A stretch of 13,714 bases of DNA, from positions 1-13,714 of the forward strand of contig WRJV01000299.1 of the NCBI GenBank assembly GCA_009778415.1, written 5' to 3'. Made by a program: the position numbers and the translations under genes. Shown piece after piece: positions 1-8,216 of this stretch. Within the stretch, counting starts at the first letter, position 1, and each line of letters opens with the position of its first letter. Below the pieces are notes generated by a model. That model ran no database searches and was not told the DNA's origin. It worked only from the letters and a program-made list of their open reading frames with translations. This DNA comes from Clostridiales bacterium (lineage in GTDB: Bacteria; Bacillota; Clostridia; Peptostreptococcales; Anaerovoracaceae).

Positions 1-28
1 GGTTCGCTCCCCCTCTTGCTATTTCATC

Positions 29-79
29 AAAAAAAACACAAACCCCTATCATTTGCATCATTGCGGGGGTTTGTGTTTT
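29..79 (-). terminator. Intrinsic terminator after tRNA-Ala, probably bidirectional
   Basis: Arms at about 31-46 and 65-80 form a long stem (CACAAACCCC with GGGGTTTGTG, extended by A:T pairs) around a loop of about 18 bases. On the minus strand the stem is followed by eight T residues (complement of 29-36), the standard layout of a Rho-independent terminator. The plus strand also has a T tract (76-80), so the hairpin could stop a convergent transcript from the left as well. It begins directly after the CCA of the tRNA. No other terminator lies between it and the glycogen operon, so it probably ends that transcript too. Confidence 0.88.
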
Positions 80-155
<76 letters not shown>

Positions 156-171
156 AAATCTTCCATCACTT

Positions 172-200
172 ATTGTAGAGCAATTCTATCTGCTTGTCAA
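172..200 (-). promoter_or_regulatory. Sigma-A type promoter of tRNA-Ala, nested in the amylase 3' end
   Basis: On the minus strand TTGACA (195-200) is followed by exactly 17 bases and TACAAT (172-177), a near-consensus housekeeping promoter. The predicted start is near 165, about 10 bases before the mature tRNA 5' end, which is a normal leader length. The -35 hexamer is at the same time the Leu-Thr codon pair (TTG ACA) close to the end of the upstream GH13 gene, whose stop codon is at 186-188. The match and spacing are direct observations; activity is inferred. Confidence 0.85.
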
Positions 201-1949
201 TACGGCAATGCCCGATTTACCGTACATTTCAAAAGTTTTGTCGCCGACGTAGTCGACCCTCCCGCTTATCACGAAGTCCAGTATGTCGGCACCGGGGAAA
301 GATATCCTCCTGTTTTCGCCCTGGTCGTTGATCGAAACGTGCAGGCAGCACACATTCCCTTCCCGTTTAAATGAAAAGTGCCCGCCGTCCGGCTCCCCCG
401 GAACGTACTCCATTTTGTCGATGTCTTTGATGCTCTTCCTGAAGTTCAGCAGCCTCCTGAAATATGCCGAAATCTCGCCGTTTTTCCTGTCCGGGCAGAA
501 GCACTGCCTGTTCATCGGGTCCTTGTCCCCCTGCATACCTATTTCGTCGCCGTAGTAAATGCAAGGGATGCCGGGCATCAGCGCCCAAATCAAAAGTGCC
601 GAGTACAGCTTCTGCCTTGCCTCGTCGTAGGTCCAGCTCGACTCCATGAACACCGTCAAAATCCTTTTGGTGTCGTGGGTGCCGAGTATGTTCATCAGCG
701 AATTGAACGTGTGCGCGGGGTAGTTCTCGCGCAGCCCCTCAATCGTGTCCGAAAACCATTTTGCGTTGTGGTCGTACCCAAGGTACCTGATTATGGCGTC
801 CTTCAGCGGGTAGTTCATCACGCTGTCCAGCTGCTTCCCCTGAAAATACCTGCGCCTTTCCCCGTAGGCTTCTTTGTTGGAAGCGTCTTCCCACACTTCG
901 CCTATTATCATCGCGTCCTTCTTCTCTTCCTTCACGGCAACCCGAAGCTCGTCAAGAAATACGTCAGGAAGCTCGTCCACCACGTCGAGCCTCACGCCGC
1001 TGGCGCCTGCGCGGAGCCAGTGCCGTATGACCGAATCCTCGCCCCGTATGATGAAATCAAGGTAAGAGTCGGCCTTTTCGTTGACTGCGGGCAGCGTGTC
1101 TATGCCCCACCAGCTCTCATAGACATCAGGGAAAAAGATGAAGCTGTACCAGTTGAAATAGGGCGAGTCCTCGCCTTGGCAGGCCCCCACGCTCTTGTAG
1201 TTGGCATATTTGTTGAAGTACAGGCTGTCGGCGCCGGTGTGGTTGTAAACGCCGTCAATAACCACCCTGATCCCGCGTTTTGAGGCTTCGCAGCAGAGTT
1301 CGGAAAAATCCTTCTCAGTGCCCAGCATCGGGTCGATCTTGTGGTAGTCCCCGGTGTCGTACCTGTGGTTCGAAAAAGCTTCGAACACCGGGTTGAGGTA
1401 TATGACGGTGACGCCCATATCTTCAAGGTAGTCGAGCCTATCGAGGATGCCCGCAAGGTTGCCACCGAAAAAATCGTTGTTCAGCGTGACCCCGTTTTCG
1501 TCAGGAGCATGAACCGGAAGCTCCCCCCACCTGTCATGAACCTTGTGATTTTTGATCTGGAAGGGGGCTTGGTACTTGTCGCTTTTTGCAAAGCGGTCGG
1601 GAAATATCTGGTACATCACGCCCGAAGACAGCCAGGCAGGGCCATCATCTTCACGTTCAAACACGGTCAGCTGGCAGCTGTCCGTCCTCTCGTCCCGGTT
1701 CCATTCGTACCGTGCCTGAAAATAATAGAAATACAGGCCTGCGAACTTGCTGCGCCATTCAAACGTGAATTTGCTGCCGTCCCTGGCGCCGATTACCGTT
1801 TCCGGATCGCAGCCCTCCTTCGCCATGACAAGGTTAACCTCCAGGCAGCCGTCTTCCTGTACGCTTACGCAGAAAGACACCGGAGCCCCTGCCTCCACGG
1901 CGCCGTAGGGCGTTTTGTTGCTGATGTCCCTTGAATTATAGTAAATCAT
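186..1949 (-). CDS. Cytoplasmic GH13 alpha-amylase / neopullulanase-like glycosidase
   Basis: This 587-residue glycoside hydrolase family 13 enzyme should hydrolyse alpha-1,4 (possibly also alpha-1,6) bonds in maltooligosaccharides or glycogen limit dextrins. An N-terminal beta-rich domain (about 1-100) precedes the catalytic barrel, which opens with the VMYQIFPDRF motif (111-120) common in neopullulanase-like members. All GH13 signatures are present: DGVYNH 232-237, GVRLD with R320 and nucleophile D322, GEVWED with acid/base E351, and GTHD with D426. YYGDEIGM (465-472) lies near the barrel end and a short C-terminal beta domain closes the protein. There is no signal peptide or membrane segment, so it should act inside the cell. 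Its start overlaps the end of glgP by 14 bases, and only a weak, distant G-rich site precedes it, suggesting coupled translation. Subfamily and bond specificity cannot be settled by eye. Confidence 0.93.
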   Translation of the reverse strand: MIYYNSRDISNKTPYGAVEAGAPVSFCVSVQEDGCLEVNLVMAKEGCDPETVIGARDGSKFTFEWRSKFAGLYFYYFQARYEWNRDERTDSCQLTVFEREDDGPAWLSSGVMYQIFPDRFAKSDKYQAPFQIKNHKVHDRWGELPVHAPDENGVTLNNDFFGGNLAGILDRLDYLEDMGVTVIYLNPVFEAFSNHRYDTGDYHKIDPMLGTEKDFSELCCEASKRGIRVVIDGVYNHTGADSLYFNKYANYKSVGACQGEDSPYFNWYSFIFFPDVYESWWGIDTLPAVNEKADSYLDFIIRGEDSVIRHWLRAGASGVRLDVVDELPDVFLDELRVAVKEEKKDAMIIGEVWEDASNKEAYGERRRYFQGKQLDSVMNYPLKDAIIRYLGYDHNAKWFSDTIEGLRENYPAHTFNSLMNILGTHDTKRILTVFMESSWTYDEARQKLYSALLIWALMPGIPCIYYGDEIGMQGDKDPMNRQCFCPDRKNGEISAYFRRLLNFRKSIKDIDKMEYVPGEPDGGHFSFKREGNVCCLHVSINDQGENRRISFPGADILDFVISGRVDYVGDKTFEMYGKSGIAVLTSR

Positions 1950-4374
1950 TTAACGGTTTGATCCCCCAAATATTGTCTGCATACTCCAGCACTGCCCTGT
2001 CTGCGGAAAAAAGCCCTGCTTTTGCGGTATTGACGATCGACATCCGGTTCCAGCGCTTCTTGTCCCTGTACGCCTCTTGGATGTCTTTCTGCGCCCGCTT
2101 GTAATCTTCAAAGTCTGCAAGCACGAAATACGGGTCTGCCATGCCGTTGTAGCCTGTGGTCAGCGAATTTGCGATATCGCCAAACGAAACACCGTTGATT
2201 CCAGAAGTGAGCCTGTTGAAAATCCTTTCAAGCGAAGGGTTGTTGTGGCAAAGCGACCACGGGTTGTAAGTGCCCGACTGCCTCAAAGCCTCGACTGCGG
2301 AAACGTCCAGCCCAAATATGAATATGTTGTCGTCGCCTACAACTTCATGTATTTCAACGTTCGCCCCGTCCTCAGTGCCTACTGTCACGGCACCGTTTAT
2401 CATCAGCTTCATGTTGCCGGTCCCCGACGCCTCCTTGCCGGCCAGCGAAATCTGCTCCGAAACCTCGGCCGCAGGCATGATCAGCTCCGAAAGGCTGACC
2501 GAGTAGTTCTCAAGGAACACCACCTTTATCACGTCCCTCACGGTCGGGTACTTTTCTATTTCTTCAGAGAGGTTGCAGGCGAGGCTTATTATGCGCTTTG
2601 CCATGCTGTAGCCCGCAGCCGCCTTTGCGCCAAATATGAACGTCCGAGGCTCGATGTCAGCGTTGCGGTTCTCCCTGATCGTGTTGAACAGGTCGATTAT
2701 GTGGAGCAGGTTTAGCGTCTGCCGCTTGTATTCGTGCAGCCTCTTCACTTGGACGTCGAATATAGAGTCTGGATTGACAATAATATTATTATGTTCTTTT
2801 ATGTATTTTGCCAACCTTTCCTTGTTGTGCTTCTTGATTTCTGCGACCCGCCGCAATATCTCGTCGTTGTCAGCGTACTTCATGAAGACTTCAAGCTCCC
2901 TCGCGTCCTTTTTGAACCCGTTTCCGCACAGCGTCTCGATCAACGCGGACAGTTTCGGGTTTGCCTGGCACAGCCACCTCCTGTAAGCGATTCCGTTTGT
3001 GACGTTGGTAAATTTTTCTGGGGTGATGGTATTGAAGCCACTGAACAGCTTGTCCTTAATGATCTCGCTGTGCAGGGACGACACTCCGTTCACCTTGTGT
3101 GAAGCAAGGACGCAGAGGTTTGCCATCCTTATTTTGCTGTCGAGGATGACCGACATCTCCTTCCTCAAAAACTCTTGGTCTGCAATCTTGTGCGAAAGTT
3201 CCTCGTTGAACCGCCTGTTGATTTCCGCTATTATGGAGTGTATCCTCGGAAGGAGCTCTGCAAAGAGGTTCTCAGGCCACTGCTCCAGCGCTTCGGGCAT
3301 GACAGTGTGGTTGGTGTAAGACACCGTCTGGCACACAATGTCCCAAGCTTCCTCCCACGGGTAGTTGTAGGTGTCCATCAGTATCCTCATCAGCTCCGGA
3401 ATAGCCATGGTAGGGTGCGTGTCGTTGATGTGTATCGCGATTTTATCGTGCAGGTTGTCCAAGTTTCCGTACATGTTAAAATGCTCCCGGGTCAATCCCT
3501 GCAGCGATGCAGAAATGAAGAAGTACTGCTGCATGAGCCGCAGCTGCTTCCCTTCCCTGTGCGCGTCTTCTGGGTACAGTATCTTTGAAATCACCTCTGC
3601 CCTGTGCTTCTCCTCCATCGACTTCAAGTACTGCCCCTCCGCGAACAGCTTCATGTTTATGCTTATCGGGGACTGGGACTGCCAAAGCCGCAAAGAGTTT
3701 ATCACGTCGCTGTCATAGCCAGACACCAGCATGTCGGACGGGACCGCGAGCACTGTCGTGAAGTCTTTGTGGATGATCTTCATGTTGCCGTTTGCGTCCC
3801 ATTCCTCCTCCAGCTTCCCGCCGAAGCGGACCTCCTCGGTCTCGTCTTCTTTTTTGATCAGCCAGTACAGCCCATTCTTCATCCAGTCGTCAGGTTCTTC
3901 AACCTGCATGCAGTTTTCTATCTTCTGCTTGAATATCCCGTACTCGTAACATATTGACGATCCGTTGCCGATCATGTTCTGGCTGGCGATGGCGTCAAGG
4001 TAGCATGAAGCGAGGCGCCCGAGGCCCCCGTTGCCAAGCCCGGAATCCGGGTCGATCTCAAAAAGCTCGTCGGGTTTCTGCCCGTGCGCCAGCACAGCTT
4101 CCCTGAAAGGCTCGTCGAGCCCCAAATTGAACACGTTGTTGCGCAGAGAAGTACCGGGCAGAAATTCCATCGACAGGTAATAGACCTTTTTTTGCTTTTG
4201 AAGGCTTTTGGACTCTTGGTTTTCGGTCCAAATCTTCGACATGATGTCCCTTACCATGAGGCACGCCACTATGTAGTACTGGTGCTTCGACGCATTGCTG
4301 GGCTCTTTTCCAAAATTCCGAAGTATCCTTTCCAGCCACTCTTTCAGTTCGTCAGACGAGTACCTTTTTTTCAT
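1936..4374 (-). CDS. glgP: Glycogen/starch/alpha-glucan phosphorylase
   Basis: GlgP removes glucose units from alpha-1,4 chain ends with inorganic phosphate, giving glucose-1-phosphate, and stops a few residues short of each branch. The 812 residues match the usual length for GT35 phosphorylases. Clear family blocks are YYLSMEFLPG (65-74), GLGNGGLGRLASCYLD (112-126), HINDTHPTMAIPELMR (315-330), ASHKVNGVSSLHS (424-436) and the pyridoxal-phosphate site EASGTGNMK with cofactor lysine K656. The N-terminus is short and shows no phosphorylation-type regulatory extension. The ATG is supported by GGAGGG (4382-4387), which overlaps the last codons of glgA; the intergenic gap is three bases. The 3' end overlaps the amylase start. 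Being in one operon with glycogen synthesis genes, it probably serves turnover of the stored polymer rather than use of external maltodextrin. Confidence 0.97.
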   Translation of the reverse strand: MKKRYSSDELKEWLERILRNFGKEPSNASKHQYYIVACLMVRDIMSKIWTENQESKSLQKQKKVYYLSMEFLPGTSLRNNVFNLGLDEPFREAVLAHGQKPDELFEIDPDSGLGNGGLGRLASCYLDAIASQNMIGNGSSICYEYGIFKQKIENCMQVEEPDDWMKNGLYWLIKKEDETEEVRFGGKLEEEWDANGNMKIIHKDFTTVLAVPSDMLVSGYDSDVINSLRLWQSQSPISINMKLFAEGQYLKSMEEKHRAEVISKILYPEDAHREGKQLRLMQQYFFISASLQGLTREHFNMYGNLDNLHDKIAIHINDTHPTMAIPELMRILMDTYNYPWEEAWDIVCQTVSYTNHTVMPEALEQWPENLFAELLPRIHSIIAEINRRFNEELSHKIADQEFLRKEMSVILDSKIRMANLCVLASHKVNGVSSLHSEIIKDKLFSGFNTITPEKFTNVTNGIAYRRWLCQANPKLSALIETLCGNGFKKDARELEVFMKYADNDEILRRVAEIKKHNKERLAKYIKEHNNIIVNPDSIFDVQVKRLHEYKRQTLNLLHIIDLFNTIRENRNADIEPRTFIFGAKAAAGYSMAKRIISLACNLSEEIEKYPTVRDVIKVVFLENYSVSLSELIMPAAEVSEQISLAGKEASGTGNMKLMINGAVTVGTEDGANVEIHEVVGDDNIFIFGLDVSAVEALRQSGTYNPWSLCHNNPSLERIFNRLTSGINGVSFGDIANSLTTGYNGMADPYFVLADFEDYKRAQKDIQEAYRDKKRWNRMSIVNTAKAGLFSADRAVLEYADNIWGIKPLNDLL

Positions 4375-4377
4375 TTG

Positions 4378-5802
4378 CTAACCCTCCAATTCCTTATACA
4401 ACTTAGCATACTGCTTGGCGCCCTTTTTCCATGAGAAATCGCTCTTAAAGGCGTTCGTTACAAGTTTCATCCTGTGGTTTTCGTCCCCGAGGAGCCAAAT
4501 CGCCCTCTTCACGGCGCCCAGCATGTCATGGGCGTTGATCTGCATAAAAGTAACGCCGTTGCCTTGGCCAGTCTCAGGGTTGTACGCTTTGATGCTGTCC
4601 TTGAGCCCGCCGGTTTCCCTGACTACGGCTATCGTCCCGTACTTCGAGGCGATCATCTGAGCCAGCCCGCAGGGCTCGCTTATGGAAGGCATCAGGAAGA
4701 CGTCTGCGCCGGCGTATATTTTCTTCGACACGCTCTCGGAAAAACCCTTGTAGCAGACTGCCCTCCCCTTGTATTGCCTCTCTTTGGCCACGAAAAAGTT
4801 CTCGTACTGCTTTTCACCCTCCCCCAGCATCACGAACTGCACGTTTTCCCGCATCAGCTCGTCAAAACACCTTATGACCAAGTCGATCCCTTTGTGATAG
4901 GCAAGGCGTGTTATCATCGCGATTACCGTTACGTCGTCCCTCTCTTCAAGGCCTAGGCTGTTCTGCAGCCCGGCTTTGTTTTTTTTCTTGTCTTCGAAGT
5001 TGGTCAGGTTGTATTTCGCGAAGATGTCCTTGTCCCTCTTTGGGTTGTACATTTTCTCGTCAATCCCGTTCATGATGCCGGTGAACTTGTACGCATTTTC
5101 TTTGACGATGTTTTCAAGCCCCCTGCCGTAGAATTCGTACTGCACCTCCTCTGCGTAGGAAGGGCTCACTGTCGTCAGCCTGTCGCAAGCCACCACGGCG
5201 GCTTTCATCAGGTTGATGCAGCCGTTGTATTCCAAAAGCCCTGTGAATTTCTCGTTTATTCCAAACAAGTCCGTCAAAATCCGAAGGTCGAACTCGCCTT
5301 GGTACTCGATGTTGTGGATAGTGAATACGGTCCGCAGGCGGTCGTATTCCGGCCACCCGCCATAGTACGACTTGAGGTAGATGGGCACCAATGCCGTCTG
5401 CCACTCGTTCACGTGCAGTATGTCGGGCGTAAAGTCGATGAAGCTCAGCGAATCGAGCGCGGCTTTGCAGAAATACGAAAACCGCTCGCCGTCGTCGAAA
5501 TAGCCGTAGTACCCGTCCCGCATGAAGTATTCCTGGTTGTCGATGAAGTAGAAATCAACTCCGTCATGGTTCATCTTGTACACGCCTGCGTATTTCTTCC
5601 TCCATGAAAGCGAAGTTTCAAATTCTGCTGTTTTTTCCAACACGCCAAAATACTGTTCTTTTATGGGTCTGTAAAGCGGCAGCATTACAGCTGTGTTGAC
5701 CTTCTCTTTTGTAAGTGCCTTGGGCAGTGCATTGAGCACGTCGCCAAGCCCTCCGCTCTTTGCGAACGGCATTGCTTCGCTTCCAATAAATAATACGTTC
5801 AT
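4378..5802 (-). CDS. glgA: Glycogen synthase (ADP-glucose type, GT5)
   Basis: GlgA transfers glucose from ADP-glucose to the non-reducing end of an alpha-1,4-glucan. The 474 residues fit the bacterial GT5 size. The N-terminal Rossmann domain begins with the nucleotide-sugar motif K15-S-G-G-L-G-D. HVNEWQTAL (130-138), TIHNIEYQG (161-169) and TVSPSYAEEV (211-220) are further family blocks. The C-terminal domain has TRLAYHKGIDL (298-308) and SEPCGLAQM with catalytic-site E376, followed by ETGGLKDSI (396-404). Translation starts at the ATG at 5800-5802 behind an AAGAAAGG-like site. The gap to the upstream glgD stop is 45 bases, the widest inside the operon, with no visible terminator or promoter. 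glgP follows three bases after its stop. A run of eight A residues (complement of 4979-4986) lies mid-gene but the frame is intact. Confidence 0.97.
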   Translation of the reverse strand: MNVLFIGSEAMPFAKSGGLGDVLNALPKALTKEKVNTAVMLPLYRPIKEQYFGVLEKTAEFETSLSWRKKYAGVYKMNHDGVDFYFIDNQEYFMRDGYYGYFDDGERFSYFCKAALDSLSFIDFTPDILHVNEWQTALVPIYLKSYYGGWPEYDRLRTVFTIHNIEYQGEFDLRILTDLFGINEKFTGLLEYNGCINLMKAAVVACDRLTTVSPSYAEEVQYEFYGRGLENIVKENAYKFTGIMNGIDEKMYNPKRDKDIFAKYNLTNFEDKKKNKAGLQNSLGLEERDDVTVIAMITRLAYHKGIDLVIRCFDELMRENVQFVMLGEGEKQYENFFVAKERQYKGRAVCYKGFSESVSKKIYAGADVFLMPSISEPCGLAQMIASKYGTIAVVRETGGLKDSIKAYNPETGQGNGVTFMQINAHDMLGAVKRAIWLLGDENHRMKLVTNAFKSDFSWKKGAKQYAKLYKELEG

Positions 5803-5847
5803 TACCGTGTACCTTTCTTGTTTTGTTGACGTTATAAGACCACAGAT

Positions 5848-6981
5848 TTAAACTATGCTTCTCTTTTCGACGACTACCGGGTATTTTTCGTGCCCGATGA
5901 GTTTTTGGCCCTCCCTCACGATGACGTCCTTGTCTATGATCACGTATTGCAGCTCTACGTCGCTCATGATCTCGGCGTTTTGCATCACTATGCAGTTCCT
6001 TACCACTGCGCCTCTGCCAATTTTCACTCCCCTGGAGATGATTCCATCCTCCACGGTCCCTTGGATTTTGCACCCGTCCGCCACGATTGAGTTTCTCACG
6101 CTGCACCCCTCGCAGTAAATGGTCGGCACGCTGTCTTTCACTTTGGTGTATATGGGTTTCTCAAACGCAGTGTCGCGGAAGTCGCTCTTTAGGAAATTCA
6201 TGTTCGCGTTCATGTACCCGGTCACGTCGCTGATCTCAAACAACTGCTTGTTGTAGTGATAGCCTTTTATCATCAAATTGCCTTTCAGGTAGTCCAGTAT
6301 GTCGTAGTAAAAGCTGTAGCCCCCCCGTGCTATGCAGTCTGAAACCAAGGCTTCGAGCAAAGATTTTTTGATCACGAAGATGCCTACGCTCCAAGTGGCT
6401 TCCTGCCTTGTTATGTCGTCCTCGTTCTCGCGCAGCCCGATAAGCCTCATGTTGTCGTCAAAGAAGAAGACCGGGATTCCGAGAGGCACTTTTTTATAGC
6501 CGTTAAGCGAGTTTGCGTAAACTGCCGTTATGTCCGCGCCGCTCTTGATGTGGGTGTGCAGCAGCTCCTCGTAGTCGATCGAACAGCATACGACGCTCGA
6601 TCCGGTCATGATGACGTATTCGGCCACTGTCCGCTTTATCGAATGCAGGTTCCGGGCCAAAGCCTCCGCAGTCCCCTTGTAAAGCCCTACGTTTTCCAGC
6701 ATCCCCGGCTGTGAAAGCGGCGTAAGTATGCGGATCCCGCCGATTTTCCTGTTCAGGTCCCAGTCGTTTCCGGCACCCACGTGGTCTACGAGCGAGTGGT
6801 AGTTGTTTTTGGTTATGATCGATATGTCGTTGATGCCGGAGTTGACAAAGCCGGACAATATAAAATCTATGATCCTGTATTTCCCGGCGATGGGCAGCGA
6901 AGCAAGCGTTCGCAGCTGGGTAAGCTCGCGCAGGTTTTCCCTGTCGTTGTACGCAAAATTGATCCCCAAAACATTTAACAT
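5848..6981 (-). CDS. glgD: GlgD, non-catalytic partner of glucose-1-phosphate adenylyltransferase
   Basis: GlgD is the second subunit found with GlgC in many Bacillota; it forms a mixed enzyme and modulates activity. The 377 residues show the nucleotidyltransferase fold (for example IAGKYRIIDF 31-40 and FVNSGINDISI 45-55) and a C-terminal left-handed beta-helix of hexapeptide repeats (about 285-360). The catalytic features are gone: the N-terminal GGxGxRL loop of GlgC is replaced by an AYNDRENLREL stretch (10-20), and the SGDHIYKM segment carrying the metal-binding aspartate is MTGSSVVCCSID here (125-136). The ATG overlaps the end of glgC by seven bases with an AAGGTGA-type ribosome site, which suits equimolar production. 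Loss of catalysis is inferred from these substitutions and agrees with what is known of GlgD. Confidence 0.95.
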   Translation of the reverse strand: MLNVLGINFAYNDRENLRELTQLRTLASLPIAGKYRIIDFILSGFVNSGINDISIITKNNYHSLVDHVGAGNDWDLNRKIGGIRILTPLSQPGMLENVGLYKGTAEALARNLHSIKRTVAEYVIMTGSSVVCCSIDYEELLHTHIKSGADITAVYANSLNGYKKVPLGIPVFFFDDNMRLIGLRENEDDITRQEATWSVGIFVIKKSLLEALVSDCIARGGYSFYYDILDYLKGNLMIKGYHYNKQLFEISDVTGYMNANMNFLKSDFRDTAFEKPIYTKVKDSVPTIYCEGCSVRNSIVADGCKIQGTVEDGIISRGVKIGRGAVVRNCIVMQNAEIMSDVELQYVIIDKDVIVREGQKLIGHEKYPVVVEKRSIV

Positions 6982-8213
6982 TGTGCTTCACCTTCTTCCT
7001 TCGCAGGCATGTTGCCGGAAACCGTCAGCCCTACCCCTACTTCAACATTTTCGCCTATTGACGAGCCTCTCCCGACCACCGTTATGTTCTGCCTGCGCAC
7101 CCCGTCGTCCGTATTGTCTGAAACCCCCACCCTAGCGTATTTCCCTATGATGGAGTCAGGCGCGAGTATGGAGTATTCGACCACTGCGCCTTCCCGCACC
7201 GTCGCATTGGGCATGATGATCGAATGCCTTATGGCAGCGCCTTTTTCCACCGTTACGCCGGGGAACAGTATGCTTCTCGTGATTCTGCCGTCGATCTTGC
7301 ATCCTTCCGTCACGTAAGAGTTTTCAATTACCGAGTCCCTGCCAATGAATTGGGGCGGCAGGACGTTGTTCCTCGAATACATCTTCCACAGCGGGTCGTC
7401 GAGCTGGATCGGGACATTTGGGTCGAGCAGGTCCATGTTCGCCTCCCAAAGGGACTCTATGGTCCCGACGTCCTTCCAGTAGCCTTTGAATTCGTAAGCG
7501 TACACCCTTTCGCCCCCGTCGAGCATGCTCGGTATGATGTCCTTGCCAAAATCGTTGTCGGAATCTTCGTCGTTCTCGTCCCTCGACAGGTACTCCCGCA
7601 GTTTTTTCCAAGTGAAAATGTACACTCCCATGGAAGCAAGCGTACTCTTCGGGTTTTCTGGCTTTTCCTCGAACTCGCAGATGCGGAAATCAGCGTCGGT
7701 GCCCATGATCCCAAAGCGCGAAGCCTCCTCGTAGGGAACGTTGAGCACAGAGATCGTGCAGTCTGCGTTTTTCTCTTTATGGTAATCAAGCATCCACTTG
7801 TAGTTCATCTTGTAGATATGGTCGCCGGAAAGCACAACTATGTATTCGGGGCAATACGTTTCGATGTAGTGGATGTTCTGGTAAATTGCGTTTGCCGTGC
7901 CTTTGTACCATTCCCCGTGGGAGCCCTTGATGTGAGGAGGCAGTATGGTCACCCCGCCGAAAAGCCTGTCAAGGTCCCAAGGCTGCCCGCTCCCTATGTA
8001 CGTGTTCAATTCCAGCGGCTGGTATTGCGTGAGGACGCCTATGGTGTCGATGCCAGAATTCACGCAGTTCGACAACGTAAAATCGATGATCCGGTATTTG
8101 CCCCCAAAGGGCACGGCAGGCTTTGCAACGGAATTCGTCAAAACCCCGAGCCGGCTCCCTTGGCCACCGGCAAGAAGCATAGCGATGGTCTCTTTTTTTA
8201 CCATTCCCAGCAT
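6975..8213 (-). CDS. glgC: Glucose-1-phosphate adenylyltransferase, catalytic subunit
   Basis: GlgC makes ADP-glucose from glucose-1-phosphate and ATP, the committed step of bacterial glycogen synthesis. The 412 residues fit the family. The pyrophosphorylase loop is GGQGSRLGVLT (16-26), KPAVPFGGKYRIIDF (31-45) follows, the catalytic metal-binding aspartate is D131 in SGDHIYKM, and the sugar-phosphate segment is FEEKP (181-185). YWKDVGTIESLWEANMDLL (245-263) leads into the C-terminal beta-helix. The first ATG is chosen over a second one three codons later because AGGAGGT (8221-8227) lies seven bases before it. That site is built from the last codons of glgB. The gene overlaps glgD by seven bases, and the two products probably form a heterotetramer. 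Confidence 0.97.
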   Translation of the reverse strand: MLGMVKKETIAMLLAGGQGSRLGVLTNSVAKPAVPFGGKYRIIDFTLSNCVNSGIDTIGVLTQYQPLELNTYIGSGQPWDLDRLFGGVTILPPHIKGSHGEWYKGTANAIYQNIHYIETYCPEYIVVLSGDHIYKMNYKWMLDYHKEKNADCTISVLNVPYEEASRFGIMGTDADFRICEFEEKPENPKSTLASMGVYIFTWKKLREYLSRDENDEDSDNDFGKDIIPSMLDGGERVYAYEFKGYWKDVGTIESLWEANMDLLDPNVPIQLDDPLWKMYSRNNVLPPQFIGRDSVIENSYVTEGCKIDGRITRSILFPGVTVEKGAAIRHSIIMPNATVREGAVVEYSILAPDSIIGKYARVGVSDNTDDGVRRQNITVVGRGSSIGENVEVGVGLTVSGNMPAKEEGEAQC

Positions 8214-8216
8214 AAA

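Noticed and set aside
1..28. GGTTCGCTCC at the left edge, resembling the T arm of a second, plus-strand tRNA
   Set aside because: The conserved A58 of the T loop is missing (TTCGCTC), no CCA follows, and the rest lies outside the window. It cannot be supported.
378..1283. Plus-strand open frame of 301 codons opposite the amylase gene, with similar ones opposite glgP, glgA, glgB and tgt
   Set aside because: These are antisense shadows of genes with intact catalytic motifs. They have no family-like sequence and no independent ribosome sites that I could support.
4978..4987. A-AAA-AAC slippery heptamer in glgA, within a run of eight A on the minus strand
   Set aside because: The zero frame encodes a normal full-length GlgA, slippage would only truncate it, and no obvious downstream stimulator is seen. 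Similar A runs occur in glgB and other lysine-rich spots.
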